Below the pieces are notes generated by a model that worked only from the letters and a program-made list of their open reading frames with translations, was not told the origin of the DNA and did not search any database. A stretch of DNA of 64,000 nucleotides from Siphonodentalium dalli (taxonomy: Eukaryota > Mollusca > Scaphopoda > Gadilida > Siphonodentaliidae): the NCBI GenBank assembly GCA_032622095.1, contig CP136069.1, forward strand, positions 129,439,123-129,503,122. The letters run 5' to 3'. Position 1 is the first letter of the stretch; every line of letters starts with the position of its first letter. The position numbers and the translations under genes are program-made. Shown piece by piece: positions 21,881 through 32,483 of the stretch.

Positions 21881-24800
21881 GTTTATTCTAACCTCCCTTT
21901 GGGAGAGTCTAAATTACAATGCGTATTTATATAACATATGGACAGTTTGTGTACAGATGTGGTCAATAAAATAATAAGAAATGGAGATAAAAAAAAAAAT
22001 TGAAAAAGAAGAAATCTATGGAAACTTGGAAAGTCTATAGTATGAACGTCCTATAAATTCACACACGAGCTCACACGCGTGTGGATTGAGTTATTTCATT
22101 TAAAATAAGAATAAAAGTTGCGGCTCCGATACTGTGTCAGGTTTCACCGCGGATTACTGTGCAAGCCTTCCACAAGAAATGAGCAGAGTCTATTATAAAA
22201 CCGTCGAAGATTTCGTCTGAGAGTCCATGGTTGACTATGTTATAATTTCCAAGAACAGTTGCTATCAGGTTCCCGTGGTGTAGTGAATCTATACTAAAGA
22301 AAGTTTCAATGCCATACCGCGTGATCACAAGGTCAAGGAAGGAATCTCTGAATTCGGTAACTAGTTCACCGCAGCACAAACACAAGGCATGATGTATTTC
22401 ATTGTCATATAATCTGCCACACGCGTGACACATCATGTGGTTTAGGTAAGACGTCTTGTTGAGAAGTCGAGCCAAGTGTATAGTTCAGTCGCATACTGTG
22501 GGTACTTGCTCAGTAATACCCATATGCCCCATGTAGATAGAGGGTCGCCGTGCACTAGATGAGCAGTTTCGAGCAAAGGATCCATAGAAACTCTGTGCGT
22601 CCACTTGCGTGTGTATTCCTCGGCGATCTTAGCTTTCACAAGAGATTTCCACGTCTTCTTGTCTGGATAATGACCGGAGGTTAAAAACTCATCTAGATGA
22701 ACATTTAAGTTGTATATGTTGAGAATACATAGAATATCACTCACAAACCCAGAGGAACGTTTGCCGAAATGAATTTGGAAAAGGAGCTTGTGTATAAATA
22801 CTCGCAATGGGACCTGGTGGGTCCATGGGCACGTGTATCAACTCGCTAAGAAGCACAGTTTACGTGAATGAATTTCAAGTTCAATAGGAAGCTGTCCGAG
22901 AAGGCTCAGAGCAATATCCGTTGACGTTCTAGAAGGCAGGCTTTGTGCGTGTTTAACACAGACTCGAAAAGCTCTCTCCATTTCCATCACGGCACTGACA
23001 GAAGGTGAATACAATAATTCTGCCCCATACAAACATGTTGGGAGTACGATTGTCTTCAAGACTTTGGCAACGGTAGTGGGGGAACATGCACTCAACATCT
23101 GGTTACCAGCAATGCCAAAGTAGGTTTTCCTTAAGCTACACGCTATCAACTCTGCTCGATTCATGGTGTTTCTGAATTTACTCTGGACAATTCCCAGATG
23201 TTTACATTCCCTCACTTCTGTGAGGGCGTGTCCACCAAGTGGCCATATTCTGAAATTCGAGTCGTGCTGTCTGTTCGATTCATTAAACACCACTGCCACA
23301 CTTTTTGTCGTTGAAAAATTGAAGCGCCACTTTGAGCTGTACTCGTTACAGATGGACAGAAGATTGTCTAAACCAGCTTTTGTAAATGATAACAGGGTAA
23401 TGTCGTCTGCTGTGGTTGGAGAAGATAGTGATATACTACCGGTTGATATACCATCCTGGCATTTTCCTAGAGAGGTCAGCAGGCTGTCGATGTACACAAG
23501 GTACAAGAAAGGTGACATAACATATCCTTGTCGTGCTCCTTGTAGGATAGAAATTTTGTCAGACAAATAGCCGTTATATAGAACATGACTGTAACAGTCC
23601 GTGTGCATGTTACTCAGCATGCGTAAGTCTTTCCCGCGTATGCCGAATTCAAACAGTTTTGTCAAGAGACCAGAGTGCCAAACACGATCAAAGGCCTTTT
23701 GGGAATCGAGAAAACATGCAAAGACCTTTGATCCAGTGTCTAATCCATACGTGATAGATTCTTGCAGGAGAAAAGAGGTCATATTACAGCCGAAACCCTT
23801 TTGGAATCCATTCTGTAATTGATGGGGGAAACTACTGAAGAGATCACTGGTTTGGAGTCGTTTTAGAATAACCATCTCAAAAAGTTTGTAAGTCACATGC
23901 AGCAGTGTAATGGCTCTGTAGCTGTCAGGCACGTGAGGCGGCTTTGGGTCTCCTTTGAACAGTGGTACAATGAGTCAAGTTTTCATGTCGGGGGGTACAT
24001 ATTCAAGTTGAACGAAGGCATTGAACAGGCAACACAGAAGAGTTAGCAGTGATGTAGGAGCGAAGATGAAATGTTCATTAACCAAATTGTCAATACCACC
24101 GGATTTTCCTCGCTTCAGGGCCTGAATAACTGAATATACCTCAGGTACGCTGATAGGCTTCTTCATGATAGACTGTCCATGAGCATGCGAATTTAATATT
24201 CGAGAAAGTTTATTTTCAACGAAGGCTTCGAATTGAGGATCGTTATGGACGCTTGGAGAATATAAGTCTTCGAAATACTTTTTCCATCCACCAATGATAC
24301 CACGTGGATCGCGTACGATGCACTCTCCAAAGTGCATACCGGACATGATTGTTCCAGAAACATCCTTGCGTCCCTTTAACGCCTTCCAGAACAATTTTGG
24401 GTCAGTTGAAGCCGAGCGTTCAATTGTTTCTATCTATTTCAGCTCGTATTGAAGAATTATTGAGCGATGTTCACGTCTGAATACACGTTTAGCAGTTTTG
24501 TATGAATTGTAAGATTCGAACGCAACACTGTGGGGACTTCCGTCTTCAATCCACGTGGAACGCTTTGATTTTACGTCGCAGTGCAATTGTGTGAGTAGTG
24601 TGCACCAATATGGCTTCAAATGTCTGCGAAATGAATTGAGACCAGCAGCACTATCTGCGACAGAATGGAGAATAGCAACCATCTGTCCATATACATGCGA
24701 TATGTCTTCAGGAGATTGAAGCGAGTGGCTGATTGATAGAGGGCAACGCTCTTCAATTACCGTCTGGTAAATATTGTCATGGAAAGTTTTCCATTTGTAC

Positions 24801-25179
24801 TTGATTTTCTTGAAAGCATTTAGACTATTTGGGTAGTACTCTGGGAGTCTGACAGCGCACACTACCGGTGAATGGTTTGAAAAGTTTAGTGCCGAGTCGT
24901 TCAGAATAGCACTTGCAGTTGATCACAAGGTCCTCCATATAATCAGGAATACAGATGTGGTCAATAAGCGAAGGGGATCCAAATGCGGCATGAGGGAAGT
25001 ACGAATGTCCAGGACCTGAACACGTGCGCATACAGGTTGTTGAGAACAGGTGCATTCGATCGAGCAAACGTTTTATCCAACTGATTCTATTTACATGGCT
25101 TTTCGGCGCGTTGTCCGGCGAAAACACAGTGTTGAAGTCACCCATAACCATTACAGGTCCCAGTTTCAGTTGATTACAT
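21881..25179 (-). mobile_element. Decayed non-LTR retrotransposon (LINE), 5'-truncated
   Basis: Read on the minus strand the order is: endonuclease C-terminal part (25170-24870; MGDFNTVF and SLIDHICIP motifs), linker (24862-24434), start of RT (24394-23975; LKRGKSGGIDNLVNEHFI), RT core (23932-22838) and a C-terminal region with a Cys/His cluster (22475-22137; CHACGRLYDNEIHHALCLCC). At least four frameshifts or stops separate these frames. The element starts inside the endonuclease, so it is 5'-truncated. No poly-A tail is evident at the 3' end near 21881. It splits the plus-strand ORF repeat into 21605-21880 and 25180-25845. Confidence 0.85.
22838..23932 (-). pseudogene. LINE reverse transcriptase core (fragment of broken ORF2)
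   Basis: The 364-codon frame contains RT motifs in order: YRAITLLHVTYKLFE, LQNGFQKGFGCNMTSFLLQE, ACFLDSQKAFDRVW, ILQGARQGYVMSPFLYLVYI and the active-site segment PTTADDITLLS. The catalytic DD pair is present, but the usual Tyr of YADD is Thr. The related copy at 35.7 kb has PTQADDMTLFS, so a non-Tyr residue may be typical of this family. After the RT come a thumb/connection region and LPIELEIHSRKL. It cannot be active as it stands because the flanking frames are broken. Confidence 0.85.
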
Positions 25180-25845
25180 GTGACTGCCCCTCCCCTTGTG
25201 GTTCAGCCGACGTCCAATGTCACAGCCGGCAGGTCGGAGTTGTCTGAGAGACGCCCAGACATGCATGGAGACAGGCGACATCGCACCAGCTAGCAGGGAC
25301 TCCGTTGATCTGCCGGAGGTCCCTGCTGTCGTCGTCGAGACAAGCGGAAGAAGGGAGCAGGAAACCACCCCTGCTGTTCCTGCCGCCTGCTTCGGTGTGG
25401 AACTGGACAGCTTGCCACCACGGACACCGGAGTACCAGCACATCCCGGTGTCCCCCAGCTCCACCGCCAGCAACAACAACAGCACAGACACCACTCGGTC
25501 TGTTGAAGACACGCTCCGGTCTGCAGATAACACCATCGCTGAATCCGAAAGACACACTAAAGATAAAAAAGAACAAGTTCAACGCATCATACAAGAGCAA
25601 GAAGCGGAAGTACAACGTATCATTCAGCAGTATCAGCAGAGACATCCTTCACCTACATCATCTCCTCAATCATCAACCGAAAAACCGAATGCAAAAAAGA
25701 AAAGATAAAGTCAACATCATAAAAATGCTTAATTTTTTTTTTTTATGTTTCTCAAATAAAGGCCAAATCATGAGGGATTAAGGAAAGGTGCCTCTCGGCC
25801 CTTTCGACAATCCCGGGCTAGCCCCCCCCCCCCCCCCCCCCGAAC
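25180..25845 (+). mobile_element. ORF repeat, plus copy, 3' portion with hairpin and poly-C
   Basis: Begins GTGACTGCCCCTCCCCTTGT right of the LINE and ends with AAATAAAGGCCAAATCATGA, a hairpin (GAAAGGTGCC / GGCCCTTTC with one mismatch), GGGCTAGC and ~22 C. The 3' end is homologous to that of the minus copy at 20535-20600. An AATAAA hexamer lies ~50 bp before the hairpin. Confidence 0.75.
25196..25708 (+). pseudogene. C-terminal part of the unrecognised ORF1-like protein
   Basis: The 170-codon frame matches the minus-copy protein over its first ~95 residues (shared ETGDIAPASRDSVDLPEVP and LDSLPPRTPEY). It then diverges into a charged, heptad-like stretch (ERHTKDKKEQVQRIIQEQE through IIQQYQQRH) that should form a coiled coil, and ends AKKKR. 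Two alternative C-termini on one conserved N-part suggest shuffling or two subfamilies. The first codons are not the true start because the 5' part lies left of the LINE. Confidence 0.45.
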
Positions 25846-26102
25846 CACTCACTCTACTCTGACAAAGAGGAACTAATGAGGTCGAAGCAATCACGACCTG
25901 TTCGCTCCACTCTCGGCCAGAGAACATACTCTGATAATTGCGTAATTGTTTTTATATCTGAAAAGCGGGACGGCGGTCTTTTAAGATAATTAAAACATTT
26001 ATTTGTGACACTCACGATGGTCAGTAACAACACAGATGCGAACATATCGTGTTTTCAGCGTGTCAAAACATTCGTGATTAACATTACATTGGTGTAATTG
26101 GA

Positions 26103-27505
26103 GTGAGTGAGCATTGGCCCTGGGAGCACAATTCTCATTTTCTCAACACATTACACCAAAATTATCGCTACCATGTAGTTTGTGATTATTCACAAAGAAT
26201 ACCGATGCAAATGAGAAGGGTGGGAAGGCCGAAAGGCGGAGTTGCCATTATATGGCATGCTAGTTTGGACAGTGCCGTTTCAGTCATCCAATACGACGAC
26301 GATCGCATTTGTGGCATTCAAATACAGATATCAGATTCACAGTATGTATACATCTTTCAGGTGTACCTCCCATCCAGCAATTACCCAGTCACAATGTATA
26401 GAGACTATATAAATCGTGTGCAAGACCTTATCGATATGTACACATAAATAGGGCATGTCATTGTACAGTCTGGAGTAAACTACATACCCACATATAAAAA
26501 ATAGTAGTATCAGTATGAATCTGAGTGTATGTTTACATAGACTGGTCATTGTAATGGGTGACTTTAACGGCAGTGTACAGAGATCCGATGGTGGACCATG
26601 CAGGTACCATTATAGACCACATCCTCATTCCCGAGGAAGAATCGCACTTCGTACAGCAAATCGAAATCATCGACGACGATTCACTGGATGTCTCCAATCA
26701 TAGGCCAATTAAAATGGTCATAAATTATCCACATAATAATAAAATGGTTCGCTCAGAAAACCAAATTTCAGCATGCAATTGGAAAAAGTTCACTGCCTCA
26801 GAAGACTTAATCAATGCTTATCAATCCGCCGTGCAGCGCAGTCTTCCGAACTTTTCCATATCTGACATCGAGGATCTCGATTCGTACTACGATTCTGTTT
26901 TTAATTCGTGCGATAAACAAAGCTACAACGCAACACATACCAAAGAAGTCTTTCAAATCCTTCGCCAAACCGTATTGGAACGACTCTTTGGAATCACTCC
27001 ACCGCGAAATGCGCAATACCAGAAATAGCTGGATAGAAGAAGGGAGACCGAGAGGTATTGTAAATATCAGCTACGCCAACTATAAAGAAGCTAAACGCAA
27101 ATTTCGCAATACATGTCTGCTCAAAATGAACAAATTGATCATTCAGCTGAGTTAGATCAGGGTCTATTTTTCAAGCTCTTTAACAACAAAAGATCGAAAT
27201 CAAAACCGGATAGTAAATTATTTAATGTAAATGGCAAAATAATCCGGAATACGTCGGACATTACCGCTGCATGGGCAGATTACTATGAACAACTATATTC
27301 ACCTCTACAATCGCCCACTTTCGATTCAGAACATCTGGAGAAGATACAACGTTTGATTGCAGATATTTCTGAACATATAAGTCACCTTCTAACGTAGACC
27401 AATCTCTCATCTATGAAATATCACACAGAGAGTTCAATAACGCTATTAATAATGCCAAAATGGGGAAAGCCCCAGGCCCCGACCGCATATGCTATGAGCA
27501 TGTGA
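26103..27505 (+). mobile_element. LINE fragment: endonuclease to start of RT, broken
   Basis: Plus-strand frames in order: GGVAIIWHAS and YIFQVYLPSSNYP (endonuclease N-half, 26103-26447), VIVMGDFNG (26545-26570), IDHILIPEE and SNHRPIKMV (catalytic end of endonuclease, 26600-26720), a basic linker, WADYYEQLYSPLQSP (27270-27315) and finally KMGKAPGPDRICYEHVT (27458-27508), the beginning of the RT domain. Several frameshifts and stops interrupt it. It stops inside the RT and is joined tail-to-tail to a minus-strand LINE fragment at ~27505. Confidence 0.8.
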
Positions 27506-27963
27506 CTGACAGCATAATGTGCATGTGTTATGTTGCGAGAATGCGCTTCCTGCGATGAGCTGACCGACTGTGATAAATGCAATCTTATGCGTAGGGTATT
27601 TACGACATGTTCTCCATAAGTGACACATAGTAGGGTTTGGTTGAATTTCTCGAAAACGCGCAAATGAAGTGTCACAATTTGTTCTTTCTGTCCATTTCTG
27701 TTCGCATTTGTCGTTAATCGCAGTTTTTGTAATGCGCTTCCATTCGGATTTCAGAGGAAATGAGCAGAAATGAGCATACTGATGGATATACTCGGATAGG
27801 TTGTATTCAACAAGTCGAGTGTTGTTAATGTCGCTGATGAACGAATTTGGGTTTTTCAGTTGTCCCGTGAAGTACATGTGAAGTCTTGTGACAAAAATCT
27901 CATTGCAAGCTTTGCCAGGAGGCATACGGCATAGGCTTCCAAACAGATTGAGTTTCCTGGCAT
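27506..27963 (-). mobile_element. LINE C-terminal fragment, left of the LTR element
   Basis: Minus-strand reading gives ARKLNLFGSLCRMPPGKAC, a helical connection region and a Cys-rich end (CTLCCQSHAH), equivalent to the C-terminus of the LINE at 22.1-22.8 kb. It is the continuation of the fragment at 35119-36600; the LTR element sits between them. Bases 27960-27963 (GCAT) are the left target-site duplication. Confidence 0.8.
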
Positions 27964-28278
27964 TGTTGTATTTATGGGTTTTAATAGTTAGGCCTGGTAG
28001 AGTAAAACCTGTATCAAATAGATGCTTCTCGGCAAACGGCTCCAATATAGCGATATTGGAGCGAAGATACGGGAGAATCCGGAGACCACCGAGGATGCCC
28101 GAAGATAGCCGGAAGTTCACGAGATGACGAGGCTGACGGAAACCCATCACTTGAATCCAAACCAACCTATTGACAACATCGTGTATTTCTATTGCTGTAT
28201 TATTAAAAGGTATTATTTCACACTTGCACTTCATGTATACTTATTCACAATGCTGCACAATACCCCATAATTATAACA
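27964..28278 (+). repeat. 5' LTR (315 bp)
   Basis: TG...CA ends with imperfect terminal inverted repeats (TGTTGT / ATAACA). Identical to 34804-35118. The antisense strand is open for ~90 codons, which makes a false fusion frame with the adjacent LINE. No canonical TATAA box is obvious; AT-rich TGTATTATTAAAAGG near 28194 is a possible promoter core. Confidence 0.92.
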
Positions 28279-29198
28279 AATGGCGTCGTCGATCTTACTC
28301 GAATCTTTGCGGCGTTTTTTGTGCACTGTTTCTTGATATTTTTCTCGCCGGTAATTTACACTGTTTTCTCACACTGGCAAAATAATTTTTCACATGTTTT
28401 TTCAATCCGTTTATTATCTTTGGTAATTTCTGCAATCCGCACCGTAATTTTTGCTCTTCGCACTTTGCACTGCATACTATTTTTCCTATTTATTTATTTA
28501 TAAGATAATTTTGCTTTTTGTCATACTTTTTTGCCATTGTTCTGATTGTTTTTTGGCTTGCATTTTTTTTTCGCACAAGTGTTTGCCACTGTTGAATATT
28601 TATTTTTTCTCACCTGTTGCTATTGGATTATTTATTTTTTTTAGTAGAGAATGAAGGCTGTTTTGTTTTCATTCTGCTGCGCGGACATTTCAATCAAGTT
28701 CGCCGTATTTTTCAATTAATTGGCACTTATTTTTTCGTTTTTGCCCATTTTCACGGAAATTTCTTTTCAATTTTTTAATTTTATGCAATTGAATTATTTT
28801 TGTCTCAGAGTATTATTTTTGCCAATTTTCGTAGGATTATTTTCCAATTTTTCAAATGGTTTTATAAATGTAGGTGAATTTGTCTATAAAGGCTAACAAT
28901 AGCGTTTATATAGGCATATTTCGGATAGTATATCACCATTTGCTCAATATTCGTGCATTTACACCTTGTATAACATCTTTTATCGAGGAGTTCCGACATT
29001 AGCAAATTTTGGGAGTTTTTATTTGCGCGAATTGTTTTTTGGAAGATAACGAATAATTTCCCGAAACAGTCCAACGAGGGGACGTCGCTATAACAACGTT
29101 GCGATCTCATGAAAATTCTTGCTAGAATTTTCGGAACTATTCGTATCTGCTAAAACGGCCAATCGTTATTTTGTTGAAACGGGAAGTAGGTCATTTGC
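28279..29198 (+). other. Long T-rich leader of the LTR element
   Basis: About 920 nt of untranslated leader with many T-runs and several short upstream ATGs before the Gag ORF. This suggests reinitiation, splicing or internal entry, none of which is demonstrated. Confidence 0.6.
28281..28298 (+). promoter_or_regulatory. Primer-binding site candidate
   Basis: TGGCGTCGTCGATCTTAC starts 2 nt after the LTR. A PBS normally starts TGG, complementary to the CCA end of a tRNA. The matching tRNA is not identified. Confidence 0.7.
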
Positions 29199-32100
29199 AT
29201 GATGATTCAAAACATCAGTGCAGATGTGAAAGCGGCGTATAATCCGATAAACAGCCAGCGAGTTGAGCCATTGTTCGCTCAAGCGCACACTCCGTGGGTA
29301 CACTCTGTCGCTAATCCGCTGATTAGCCAACAGGATGATTCAATGTCCGGATTTGCTCATGGAGCTTCTAGTCACACGGGGTCAAACATCTCAATCGGAT
29401 TAATGTATGATTACCCATCAAATCAAACGTTCATGCACTCAATGGTTATCGGGAGTGATACTGACCATTGCGAAAAAATATATTCGCAAGTGAGCAACGG
29501 TGGTGGGGCATCACATAACAGTTTCAACGCGCCGGACTTATTGTCAACTGAAATTAACGCTTGGCAGGCTAGCAATGTCCAAACCCCGAATACAGAACAA
29601 ATGACAGTTGGAACGAATCAAAACATGACATACCGACAACCATTGTACCCAACTAATTTTGATGGTACCATTTCTGATTCAGGGGCCCAAGTTACCAATG
29701 TGCATAATATGTCCAGTTACTTATCGGGAAATGGGATGGGAAATCTGCTGATGTCCACAATTCCAGAAACGACTGTAACAATTCCACAATCGGACACAAA
29801 TTTGACACCAGATCCGACAACAAATGGTTCATATATCTCTTATCAACCCAGAGACGTGCAACCGTGCGTGGCACAATTTTGGTGTCGCCCAGATGTACCG
29901 CCGCCATATTGGAATCCGCCGGTATTCAATCCACATAACATGCAAATGTTTGGTTCGCCTTTCCTTAATTATGGCGCTCCGGTGGTCACAAATCAAGTGA
30001 GTCCACAACCAGTGGGAAGTCACGAGGTCGTTAGACCAAAGCAAGTTGATGGAATTCACAATGTTGATAAGGTAACCAAAACCAATCCAGGGTCCACTAG
30101 GAGAGCGAAACCAGTTTCAAACAGGTGGAAACCGTATCCCAATAGGGGCGACGTACTGGGTTGGAAAGGTATGCAAGTACCAACGTCTCATTACACATGT
30201 TCCAGTACAGGGACTTGTCCGATTTCCAAGTTGGATACTGCCCCCATTCAGTTGAATGGGACTCGGTATAAAGGAGCTACTACAAATTATGCTCCCTTTG
30301 GAGATCGTACATTCAAACAAATATCTCTTCCTGTACAGACACCGGCAGTACAGCCGATATCTTGGCCCATGCCCACAGTGCCACTACCACATGGCTATGT
30401 TCCAAATAAAACGCCATGGGGTACAAACATTCGGAGTATGCCTACCCCAAATGTGTGCACGACTTCAGGGCCATTATCGGGTCCACTTGGGGCAATGCAA
30501 AGCAATGCGGGGGCGAATCAAGTTTGGCTGGGGAATTCTGTGTCGGGTTCTGTGCCCCAACATGTGCCTCAGAATGAGGTTTCTACAATGTCCGTGTCAC
30601 CAGTGTCGGTCCCACCCGTTAGCAAACCGGTGGTAAACCAATCCGGAGAAATACACCAAGCTTTGGCACTGCAATTTAACCCTGCAGTGAATATGCCTCC
30701 ACAACCAGGGTATAATCAAGCTATGGCAGTTCAAATCCCGCCTGGGGGCTATTTAAATCAGGCAATGATGTATGTACCGACAAACATGATTGCCGGAGCC
30801 ATCCCTTCTGCCCAGACAGTTTCCGGGATGCAGTCAATGGGGAATGGGCAAAGTTTCCCCGTGGGGACAACAATCAATCCTTCAGTACTTCGGATACAGG
30901 TACCAAATAACCCTCCGATCATGGTCCAGGCCAACAATCTGAGTTTAGTTACTACTCAGAATGTTCCAATGCAACAATATCCATCTGGCGGAATTCCAAC
31001 TAACCCACCTATGCAAAATGTTCCAATAACAATTAGCGGAACTGACGGACAAGTTTATGGTGGTTACCAAACTGTTACAACGGAAAATCTAACCAAATCG
31101 CCAGAAAGGGGTGATGTTGACATAACATTTCAACGTCGGTCTGACCAAAACTCATTTCGGGAACCAACAATCAGTGGAATTTCAGTAACATCCGGGCGCG
31201 AGAAGGTAAATGCAAAACCAGCCCAACATATGCCTGCGTCTGCTGACACGGGACCCAGACAAAATTATGGTCAAGATGTACCTATAAATGGAGTAAACTC
31301 AATACCGCCACAAATACCATTATCAAAGGACGGTAAAGTAACTGGGCAGCCGTTTGACTTCGAATTCCGTTCATTTGCTGAATTTCAACGTTGGAATAAA
31401 GCCGAATGTAAAGCTGCACTGTCATCTTGTCGGGAGGGTTCCGCCCTCGACTATCACAAGTCGCTCGAAGAAAATAGTTCGCATATGACGTTCAAGGAAA
31501 TCCTTATTGAAATGGGGAATAGGTTCGGTGATAATGATCAGCCGCAAGTCGAAGAACTAAAGTTTCGAGAAGTGTCTACCCCAACAGAGTCTATGGCTGC
31601 TGCTATAGAACATGTTCGATTCCACCAATTTAACCGAAACGTAACTTTTGGCGATGCCAATATTACGAACCAAGATGTGATAGATTTATCGTGTGATTAT
31701 TTTGAATCGGAAAACGACAGTCCGCCGCGAACTAGAGATATACATGTTGTAGATAAATCCATATCATTTCCTCAATGGAACAACGGGCGAAGTAATGATG
31801 AATTTAATGAACGAATTCTGCTGAAATCGCTATCAAAATCAAATACATCCAAAGATGAATCTCGTGAACGATTTCTACGGCGGGAATCGCAATCGAACAC
31901 ACTAAATAACGAAGAATCTAACGAACGATTTCTGCTGAAATCGCAATCAAATACATCAAATTTAAGTGGTATTTCCGATCAGTGTCTCCGCTCTCTGTCG
32001 CAAATTTCATTGCAAACAAGTAACGTGTTCTGTTTAAAATCCAAAACGATCATTTCTACACCACAATCGTGGGACACACAGTCGCTCGAAATGCAACCAC

Positions 32101-32483
32101 AGGGTGACGTCACAAATAATACTAAATCATCCGAAATGGCTAAATTTGTCGAATCGCACCAGAGTGATAATAGTTTGTCCAGTACTGACATGCCAGAAAC
32201 ACATGTTATCAGAGTAGGGCCTTGCGTAATCAAGAAAGAAACAAGGCGCACTAACTCTATATTTTCAATATGTTCAAATACTGAAACCACAGTCGAACAA
32301 ACTAAGGAAAAACAAATTTGCAAAAAGTCAACCAAAATGAATGGTCCTAGCTGTGTCTTGCACAAATCATTGAAATGTTACACTAGTAATGAACTAGTAG
32401 CCAGGGCTGTAATCACACCATTTTCGTCATTATGGATGTTCACACTGTTATGGCGAAAGAAAGCAAAAAGCTTCTTGCACTAA
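29199..32483 (+). CDS. Gag-like protein of LTR element (1094 aa)
   Basis: Intact frame starting at ATGATG (29199). Residues ~1-710 are low-complexity, rich in Asn, Pro, Gln, Ser, Thr, Met and Val, without membrane segments. They include a PPPY motif (PDVPPPYWNPP, ~residue 232) of the type that binds Nedd4-family WW domains. Residues ~717-814 look like a Ty3/gypsy-type Gag capsid segment: FRSFAEFQRWNKAE, then SALDYHKSL, then FKEILIEMGNRFG. Residues ~864-920 contain three ~20-residue repeats (NERFLLKSQSNTS and variants). No CCHC zinc knuckle, protease DTG/DSG or RT motif is present. It probably forms the particle that packages the element RNA, with polymerase supplied in trans. The size is large for a Gag (usually about 300-600 residues). 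The Gag assignment rests on the capsid-like segment plus the LTR context. Confidence 0.7.
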   Translation: MMIQNISADVKAAYNPINSQRVEPLFAQAHTPWVHSVANPLISQQDDSMSGFAHGASSHTGSNISIGLMYDYPSNQTFMHSMVIGSDTDHCEKIYSQVSNGGGASHNSFNAPDLLSTEINAWQASNVQTPNTEQMTVGTNQNMTYRQPLYPTNFDGTISDSGAQVTNVHNMSSYLSGNGMGNLLMSTIPETTVTIPQSDTNLTPDPTTNGSYISYQPRDVQPCVAQFWCRPDVPPPYWNPPVFNPHNMQMFGSPFLNYGAPVVTNQVSPQPVGSHEVVRPKQVDGIHNVDKVTKTNPGSTRRAKPVSNRWKPYPNRGDVLGWKGMQVPTSHYTCSSTGTCPISKLDTAPIQLNGTRYKGATTNYAPFGDRTFKQISLPVQTPAVQPISWPMPTVPLPHGYVPNKTPWGTNIRSMPTPNVCTTSGPLSGPLGAMQSNAGANQVWLGNSVSGSVPQHVPQNEVSTMSVSPVSVPPVSKPVVNQSGEIHQALALQFNPAVNMPPQPGYNQAMAVQIPPGGYLNQAMMYVPTNMIAGAIPSAQTVSGMQSMGNGQSFPVGTTINPSVLRIQVPNNPPIMVQANNLSLVTTQNVPMQQYPSGGIPTNPPMQNVPITISGTDGQVYGGYQTVTTENLTKSPERGDVDITFQRRSDQNSFREPTISGISVTSGREKVNAKPAQHMPASADTGPRQNYGQDVPINGVNSIPPQIPLSKDGKVTGQPFDFEFRSFAEFQRWNKAECKAALSSCREGSALDYHKSLEENSSHMTFKEILIEMGNRFGDNDQPQVEELKFREVSTPTESMAAAIEHVRFHQFNRNVTFGDANITNQDVIDLSCDYFESENDSPPRTRDIHVVDKSISFPQWNNGRSNDEFNERILLKSLSKSNTSKDESRERFLRRESQSNTLNNEESNERFLLKSQSNTSNLSGISDQCLRSLSQISLQTSNVFCLKSKTIISTPQSWDTQSLEMQPQGDVTNNTKSSEMAKFVESHQSDNSLSSTDMPETHVIRVGPCVIKKETRRTNSIFSICSNTETTVEQTKEKQICKKSTKMNGPSCVLHKSLKCYTSNELVARAVITPFSSLWMFTLLWRKKAKSFLH

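Noticed and set aside
27446-28234. 262-codon minus frame that looks like a single protein
   Set aside because: Its first ~90 codons are antisense LTR sequence and the rest is LINE C-terminus; the frame is an accident of the LTR insertion.
27964-28278. 315-bp direct repeats as an extreme target-site duplication of LINE coding DNA
   Set aside because: Comparison with the related LINE at 22.8 kb shows the 315 bp are not LINE sequence. TG...CA ends, PBS, PPT and the GCAT duplication show they are LTRs.
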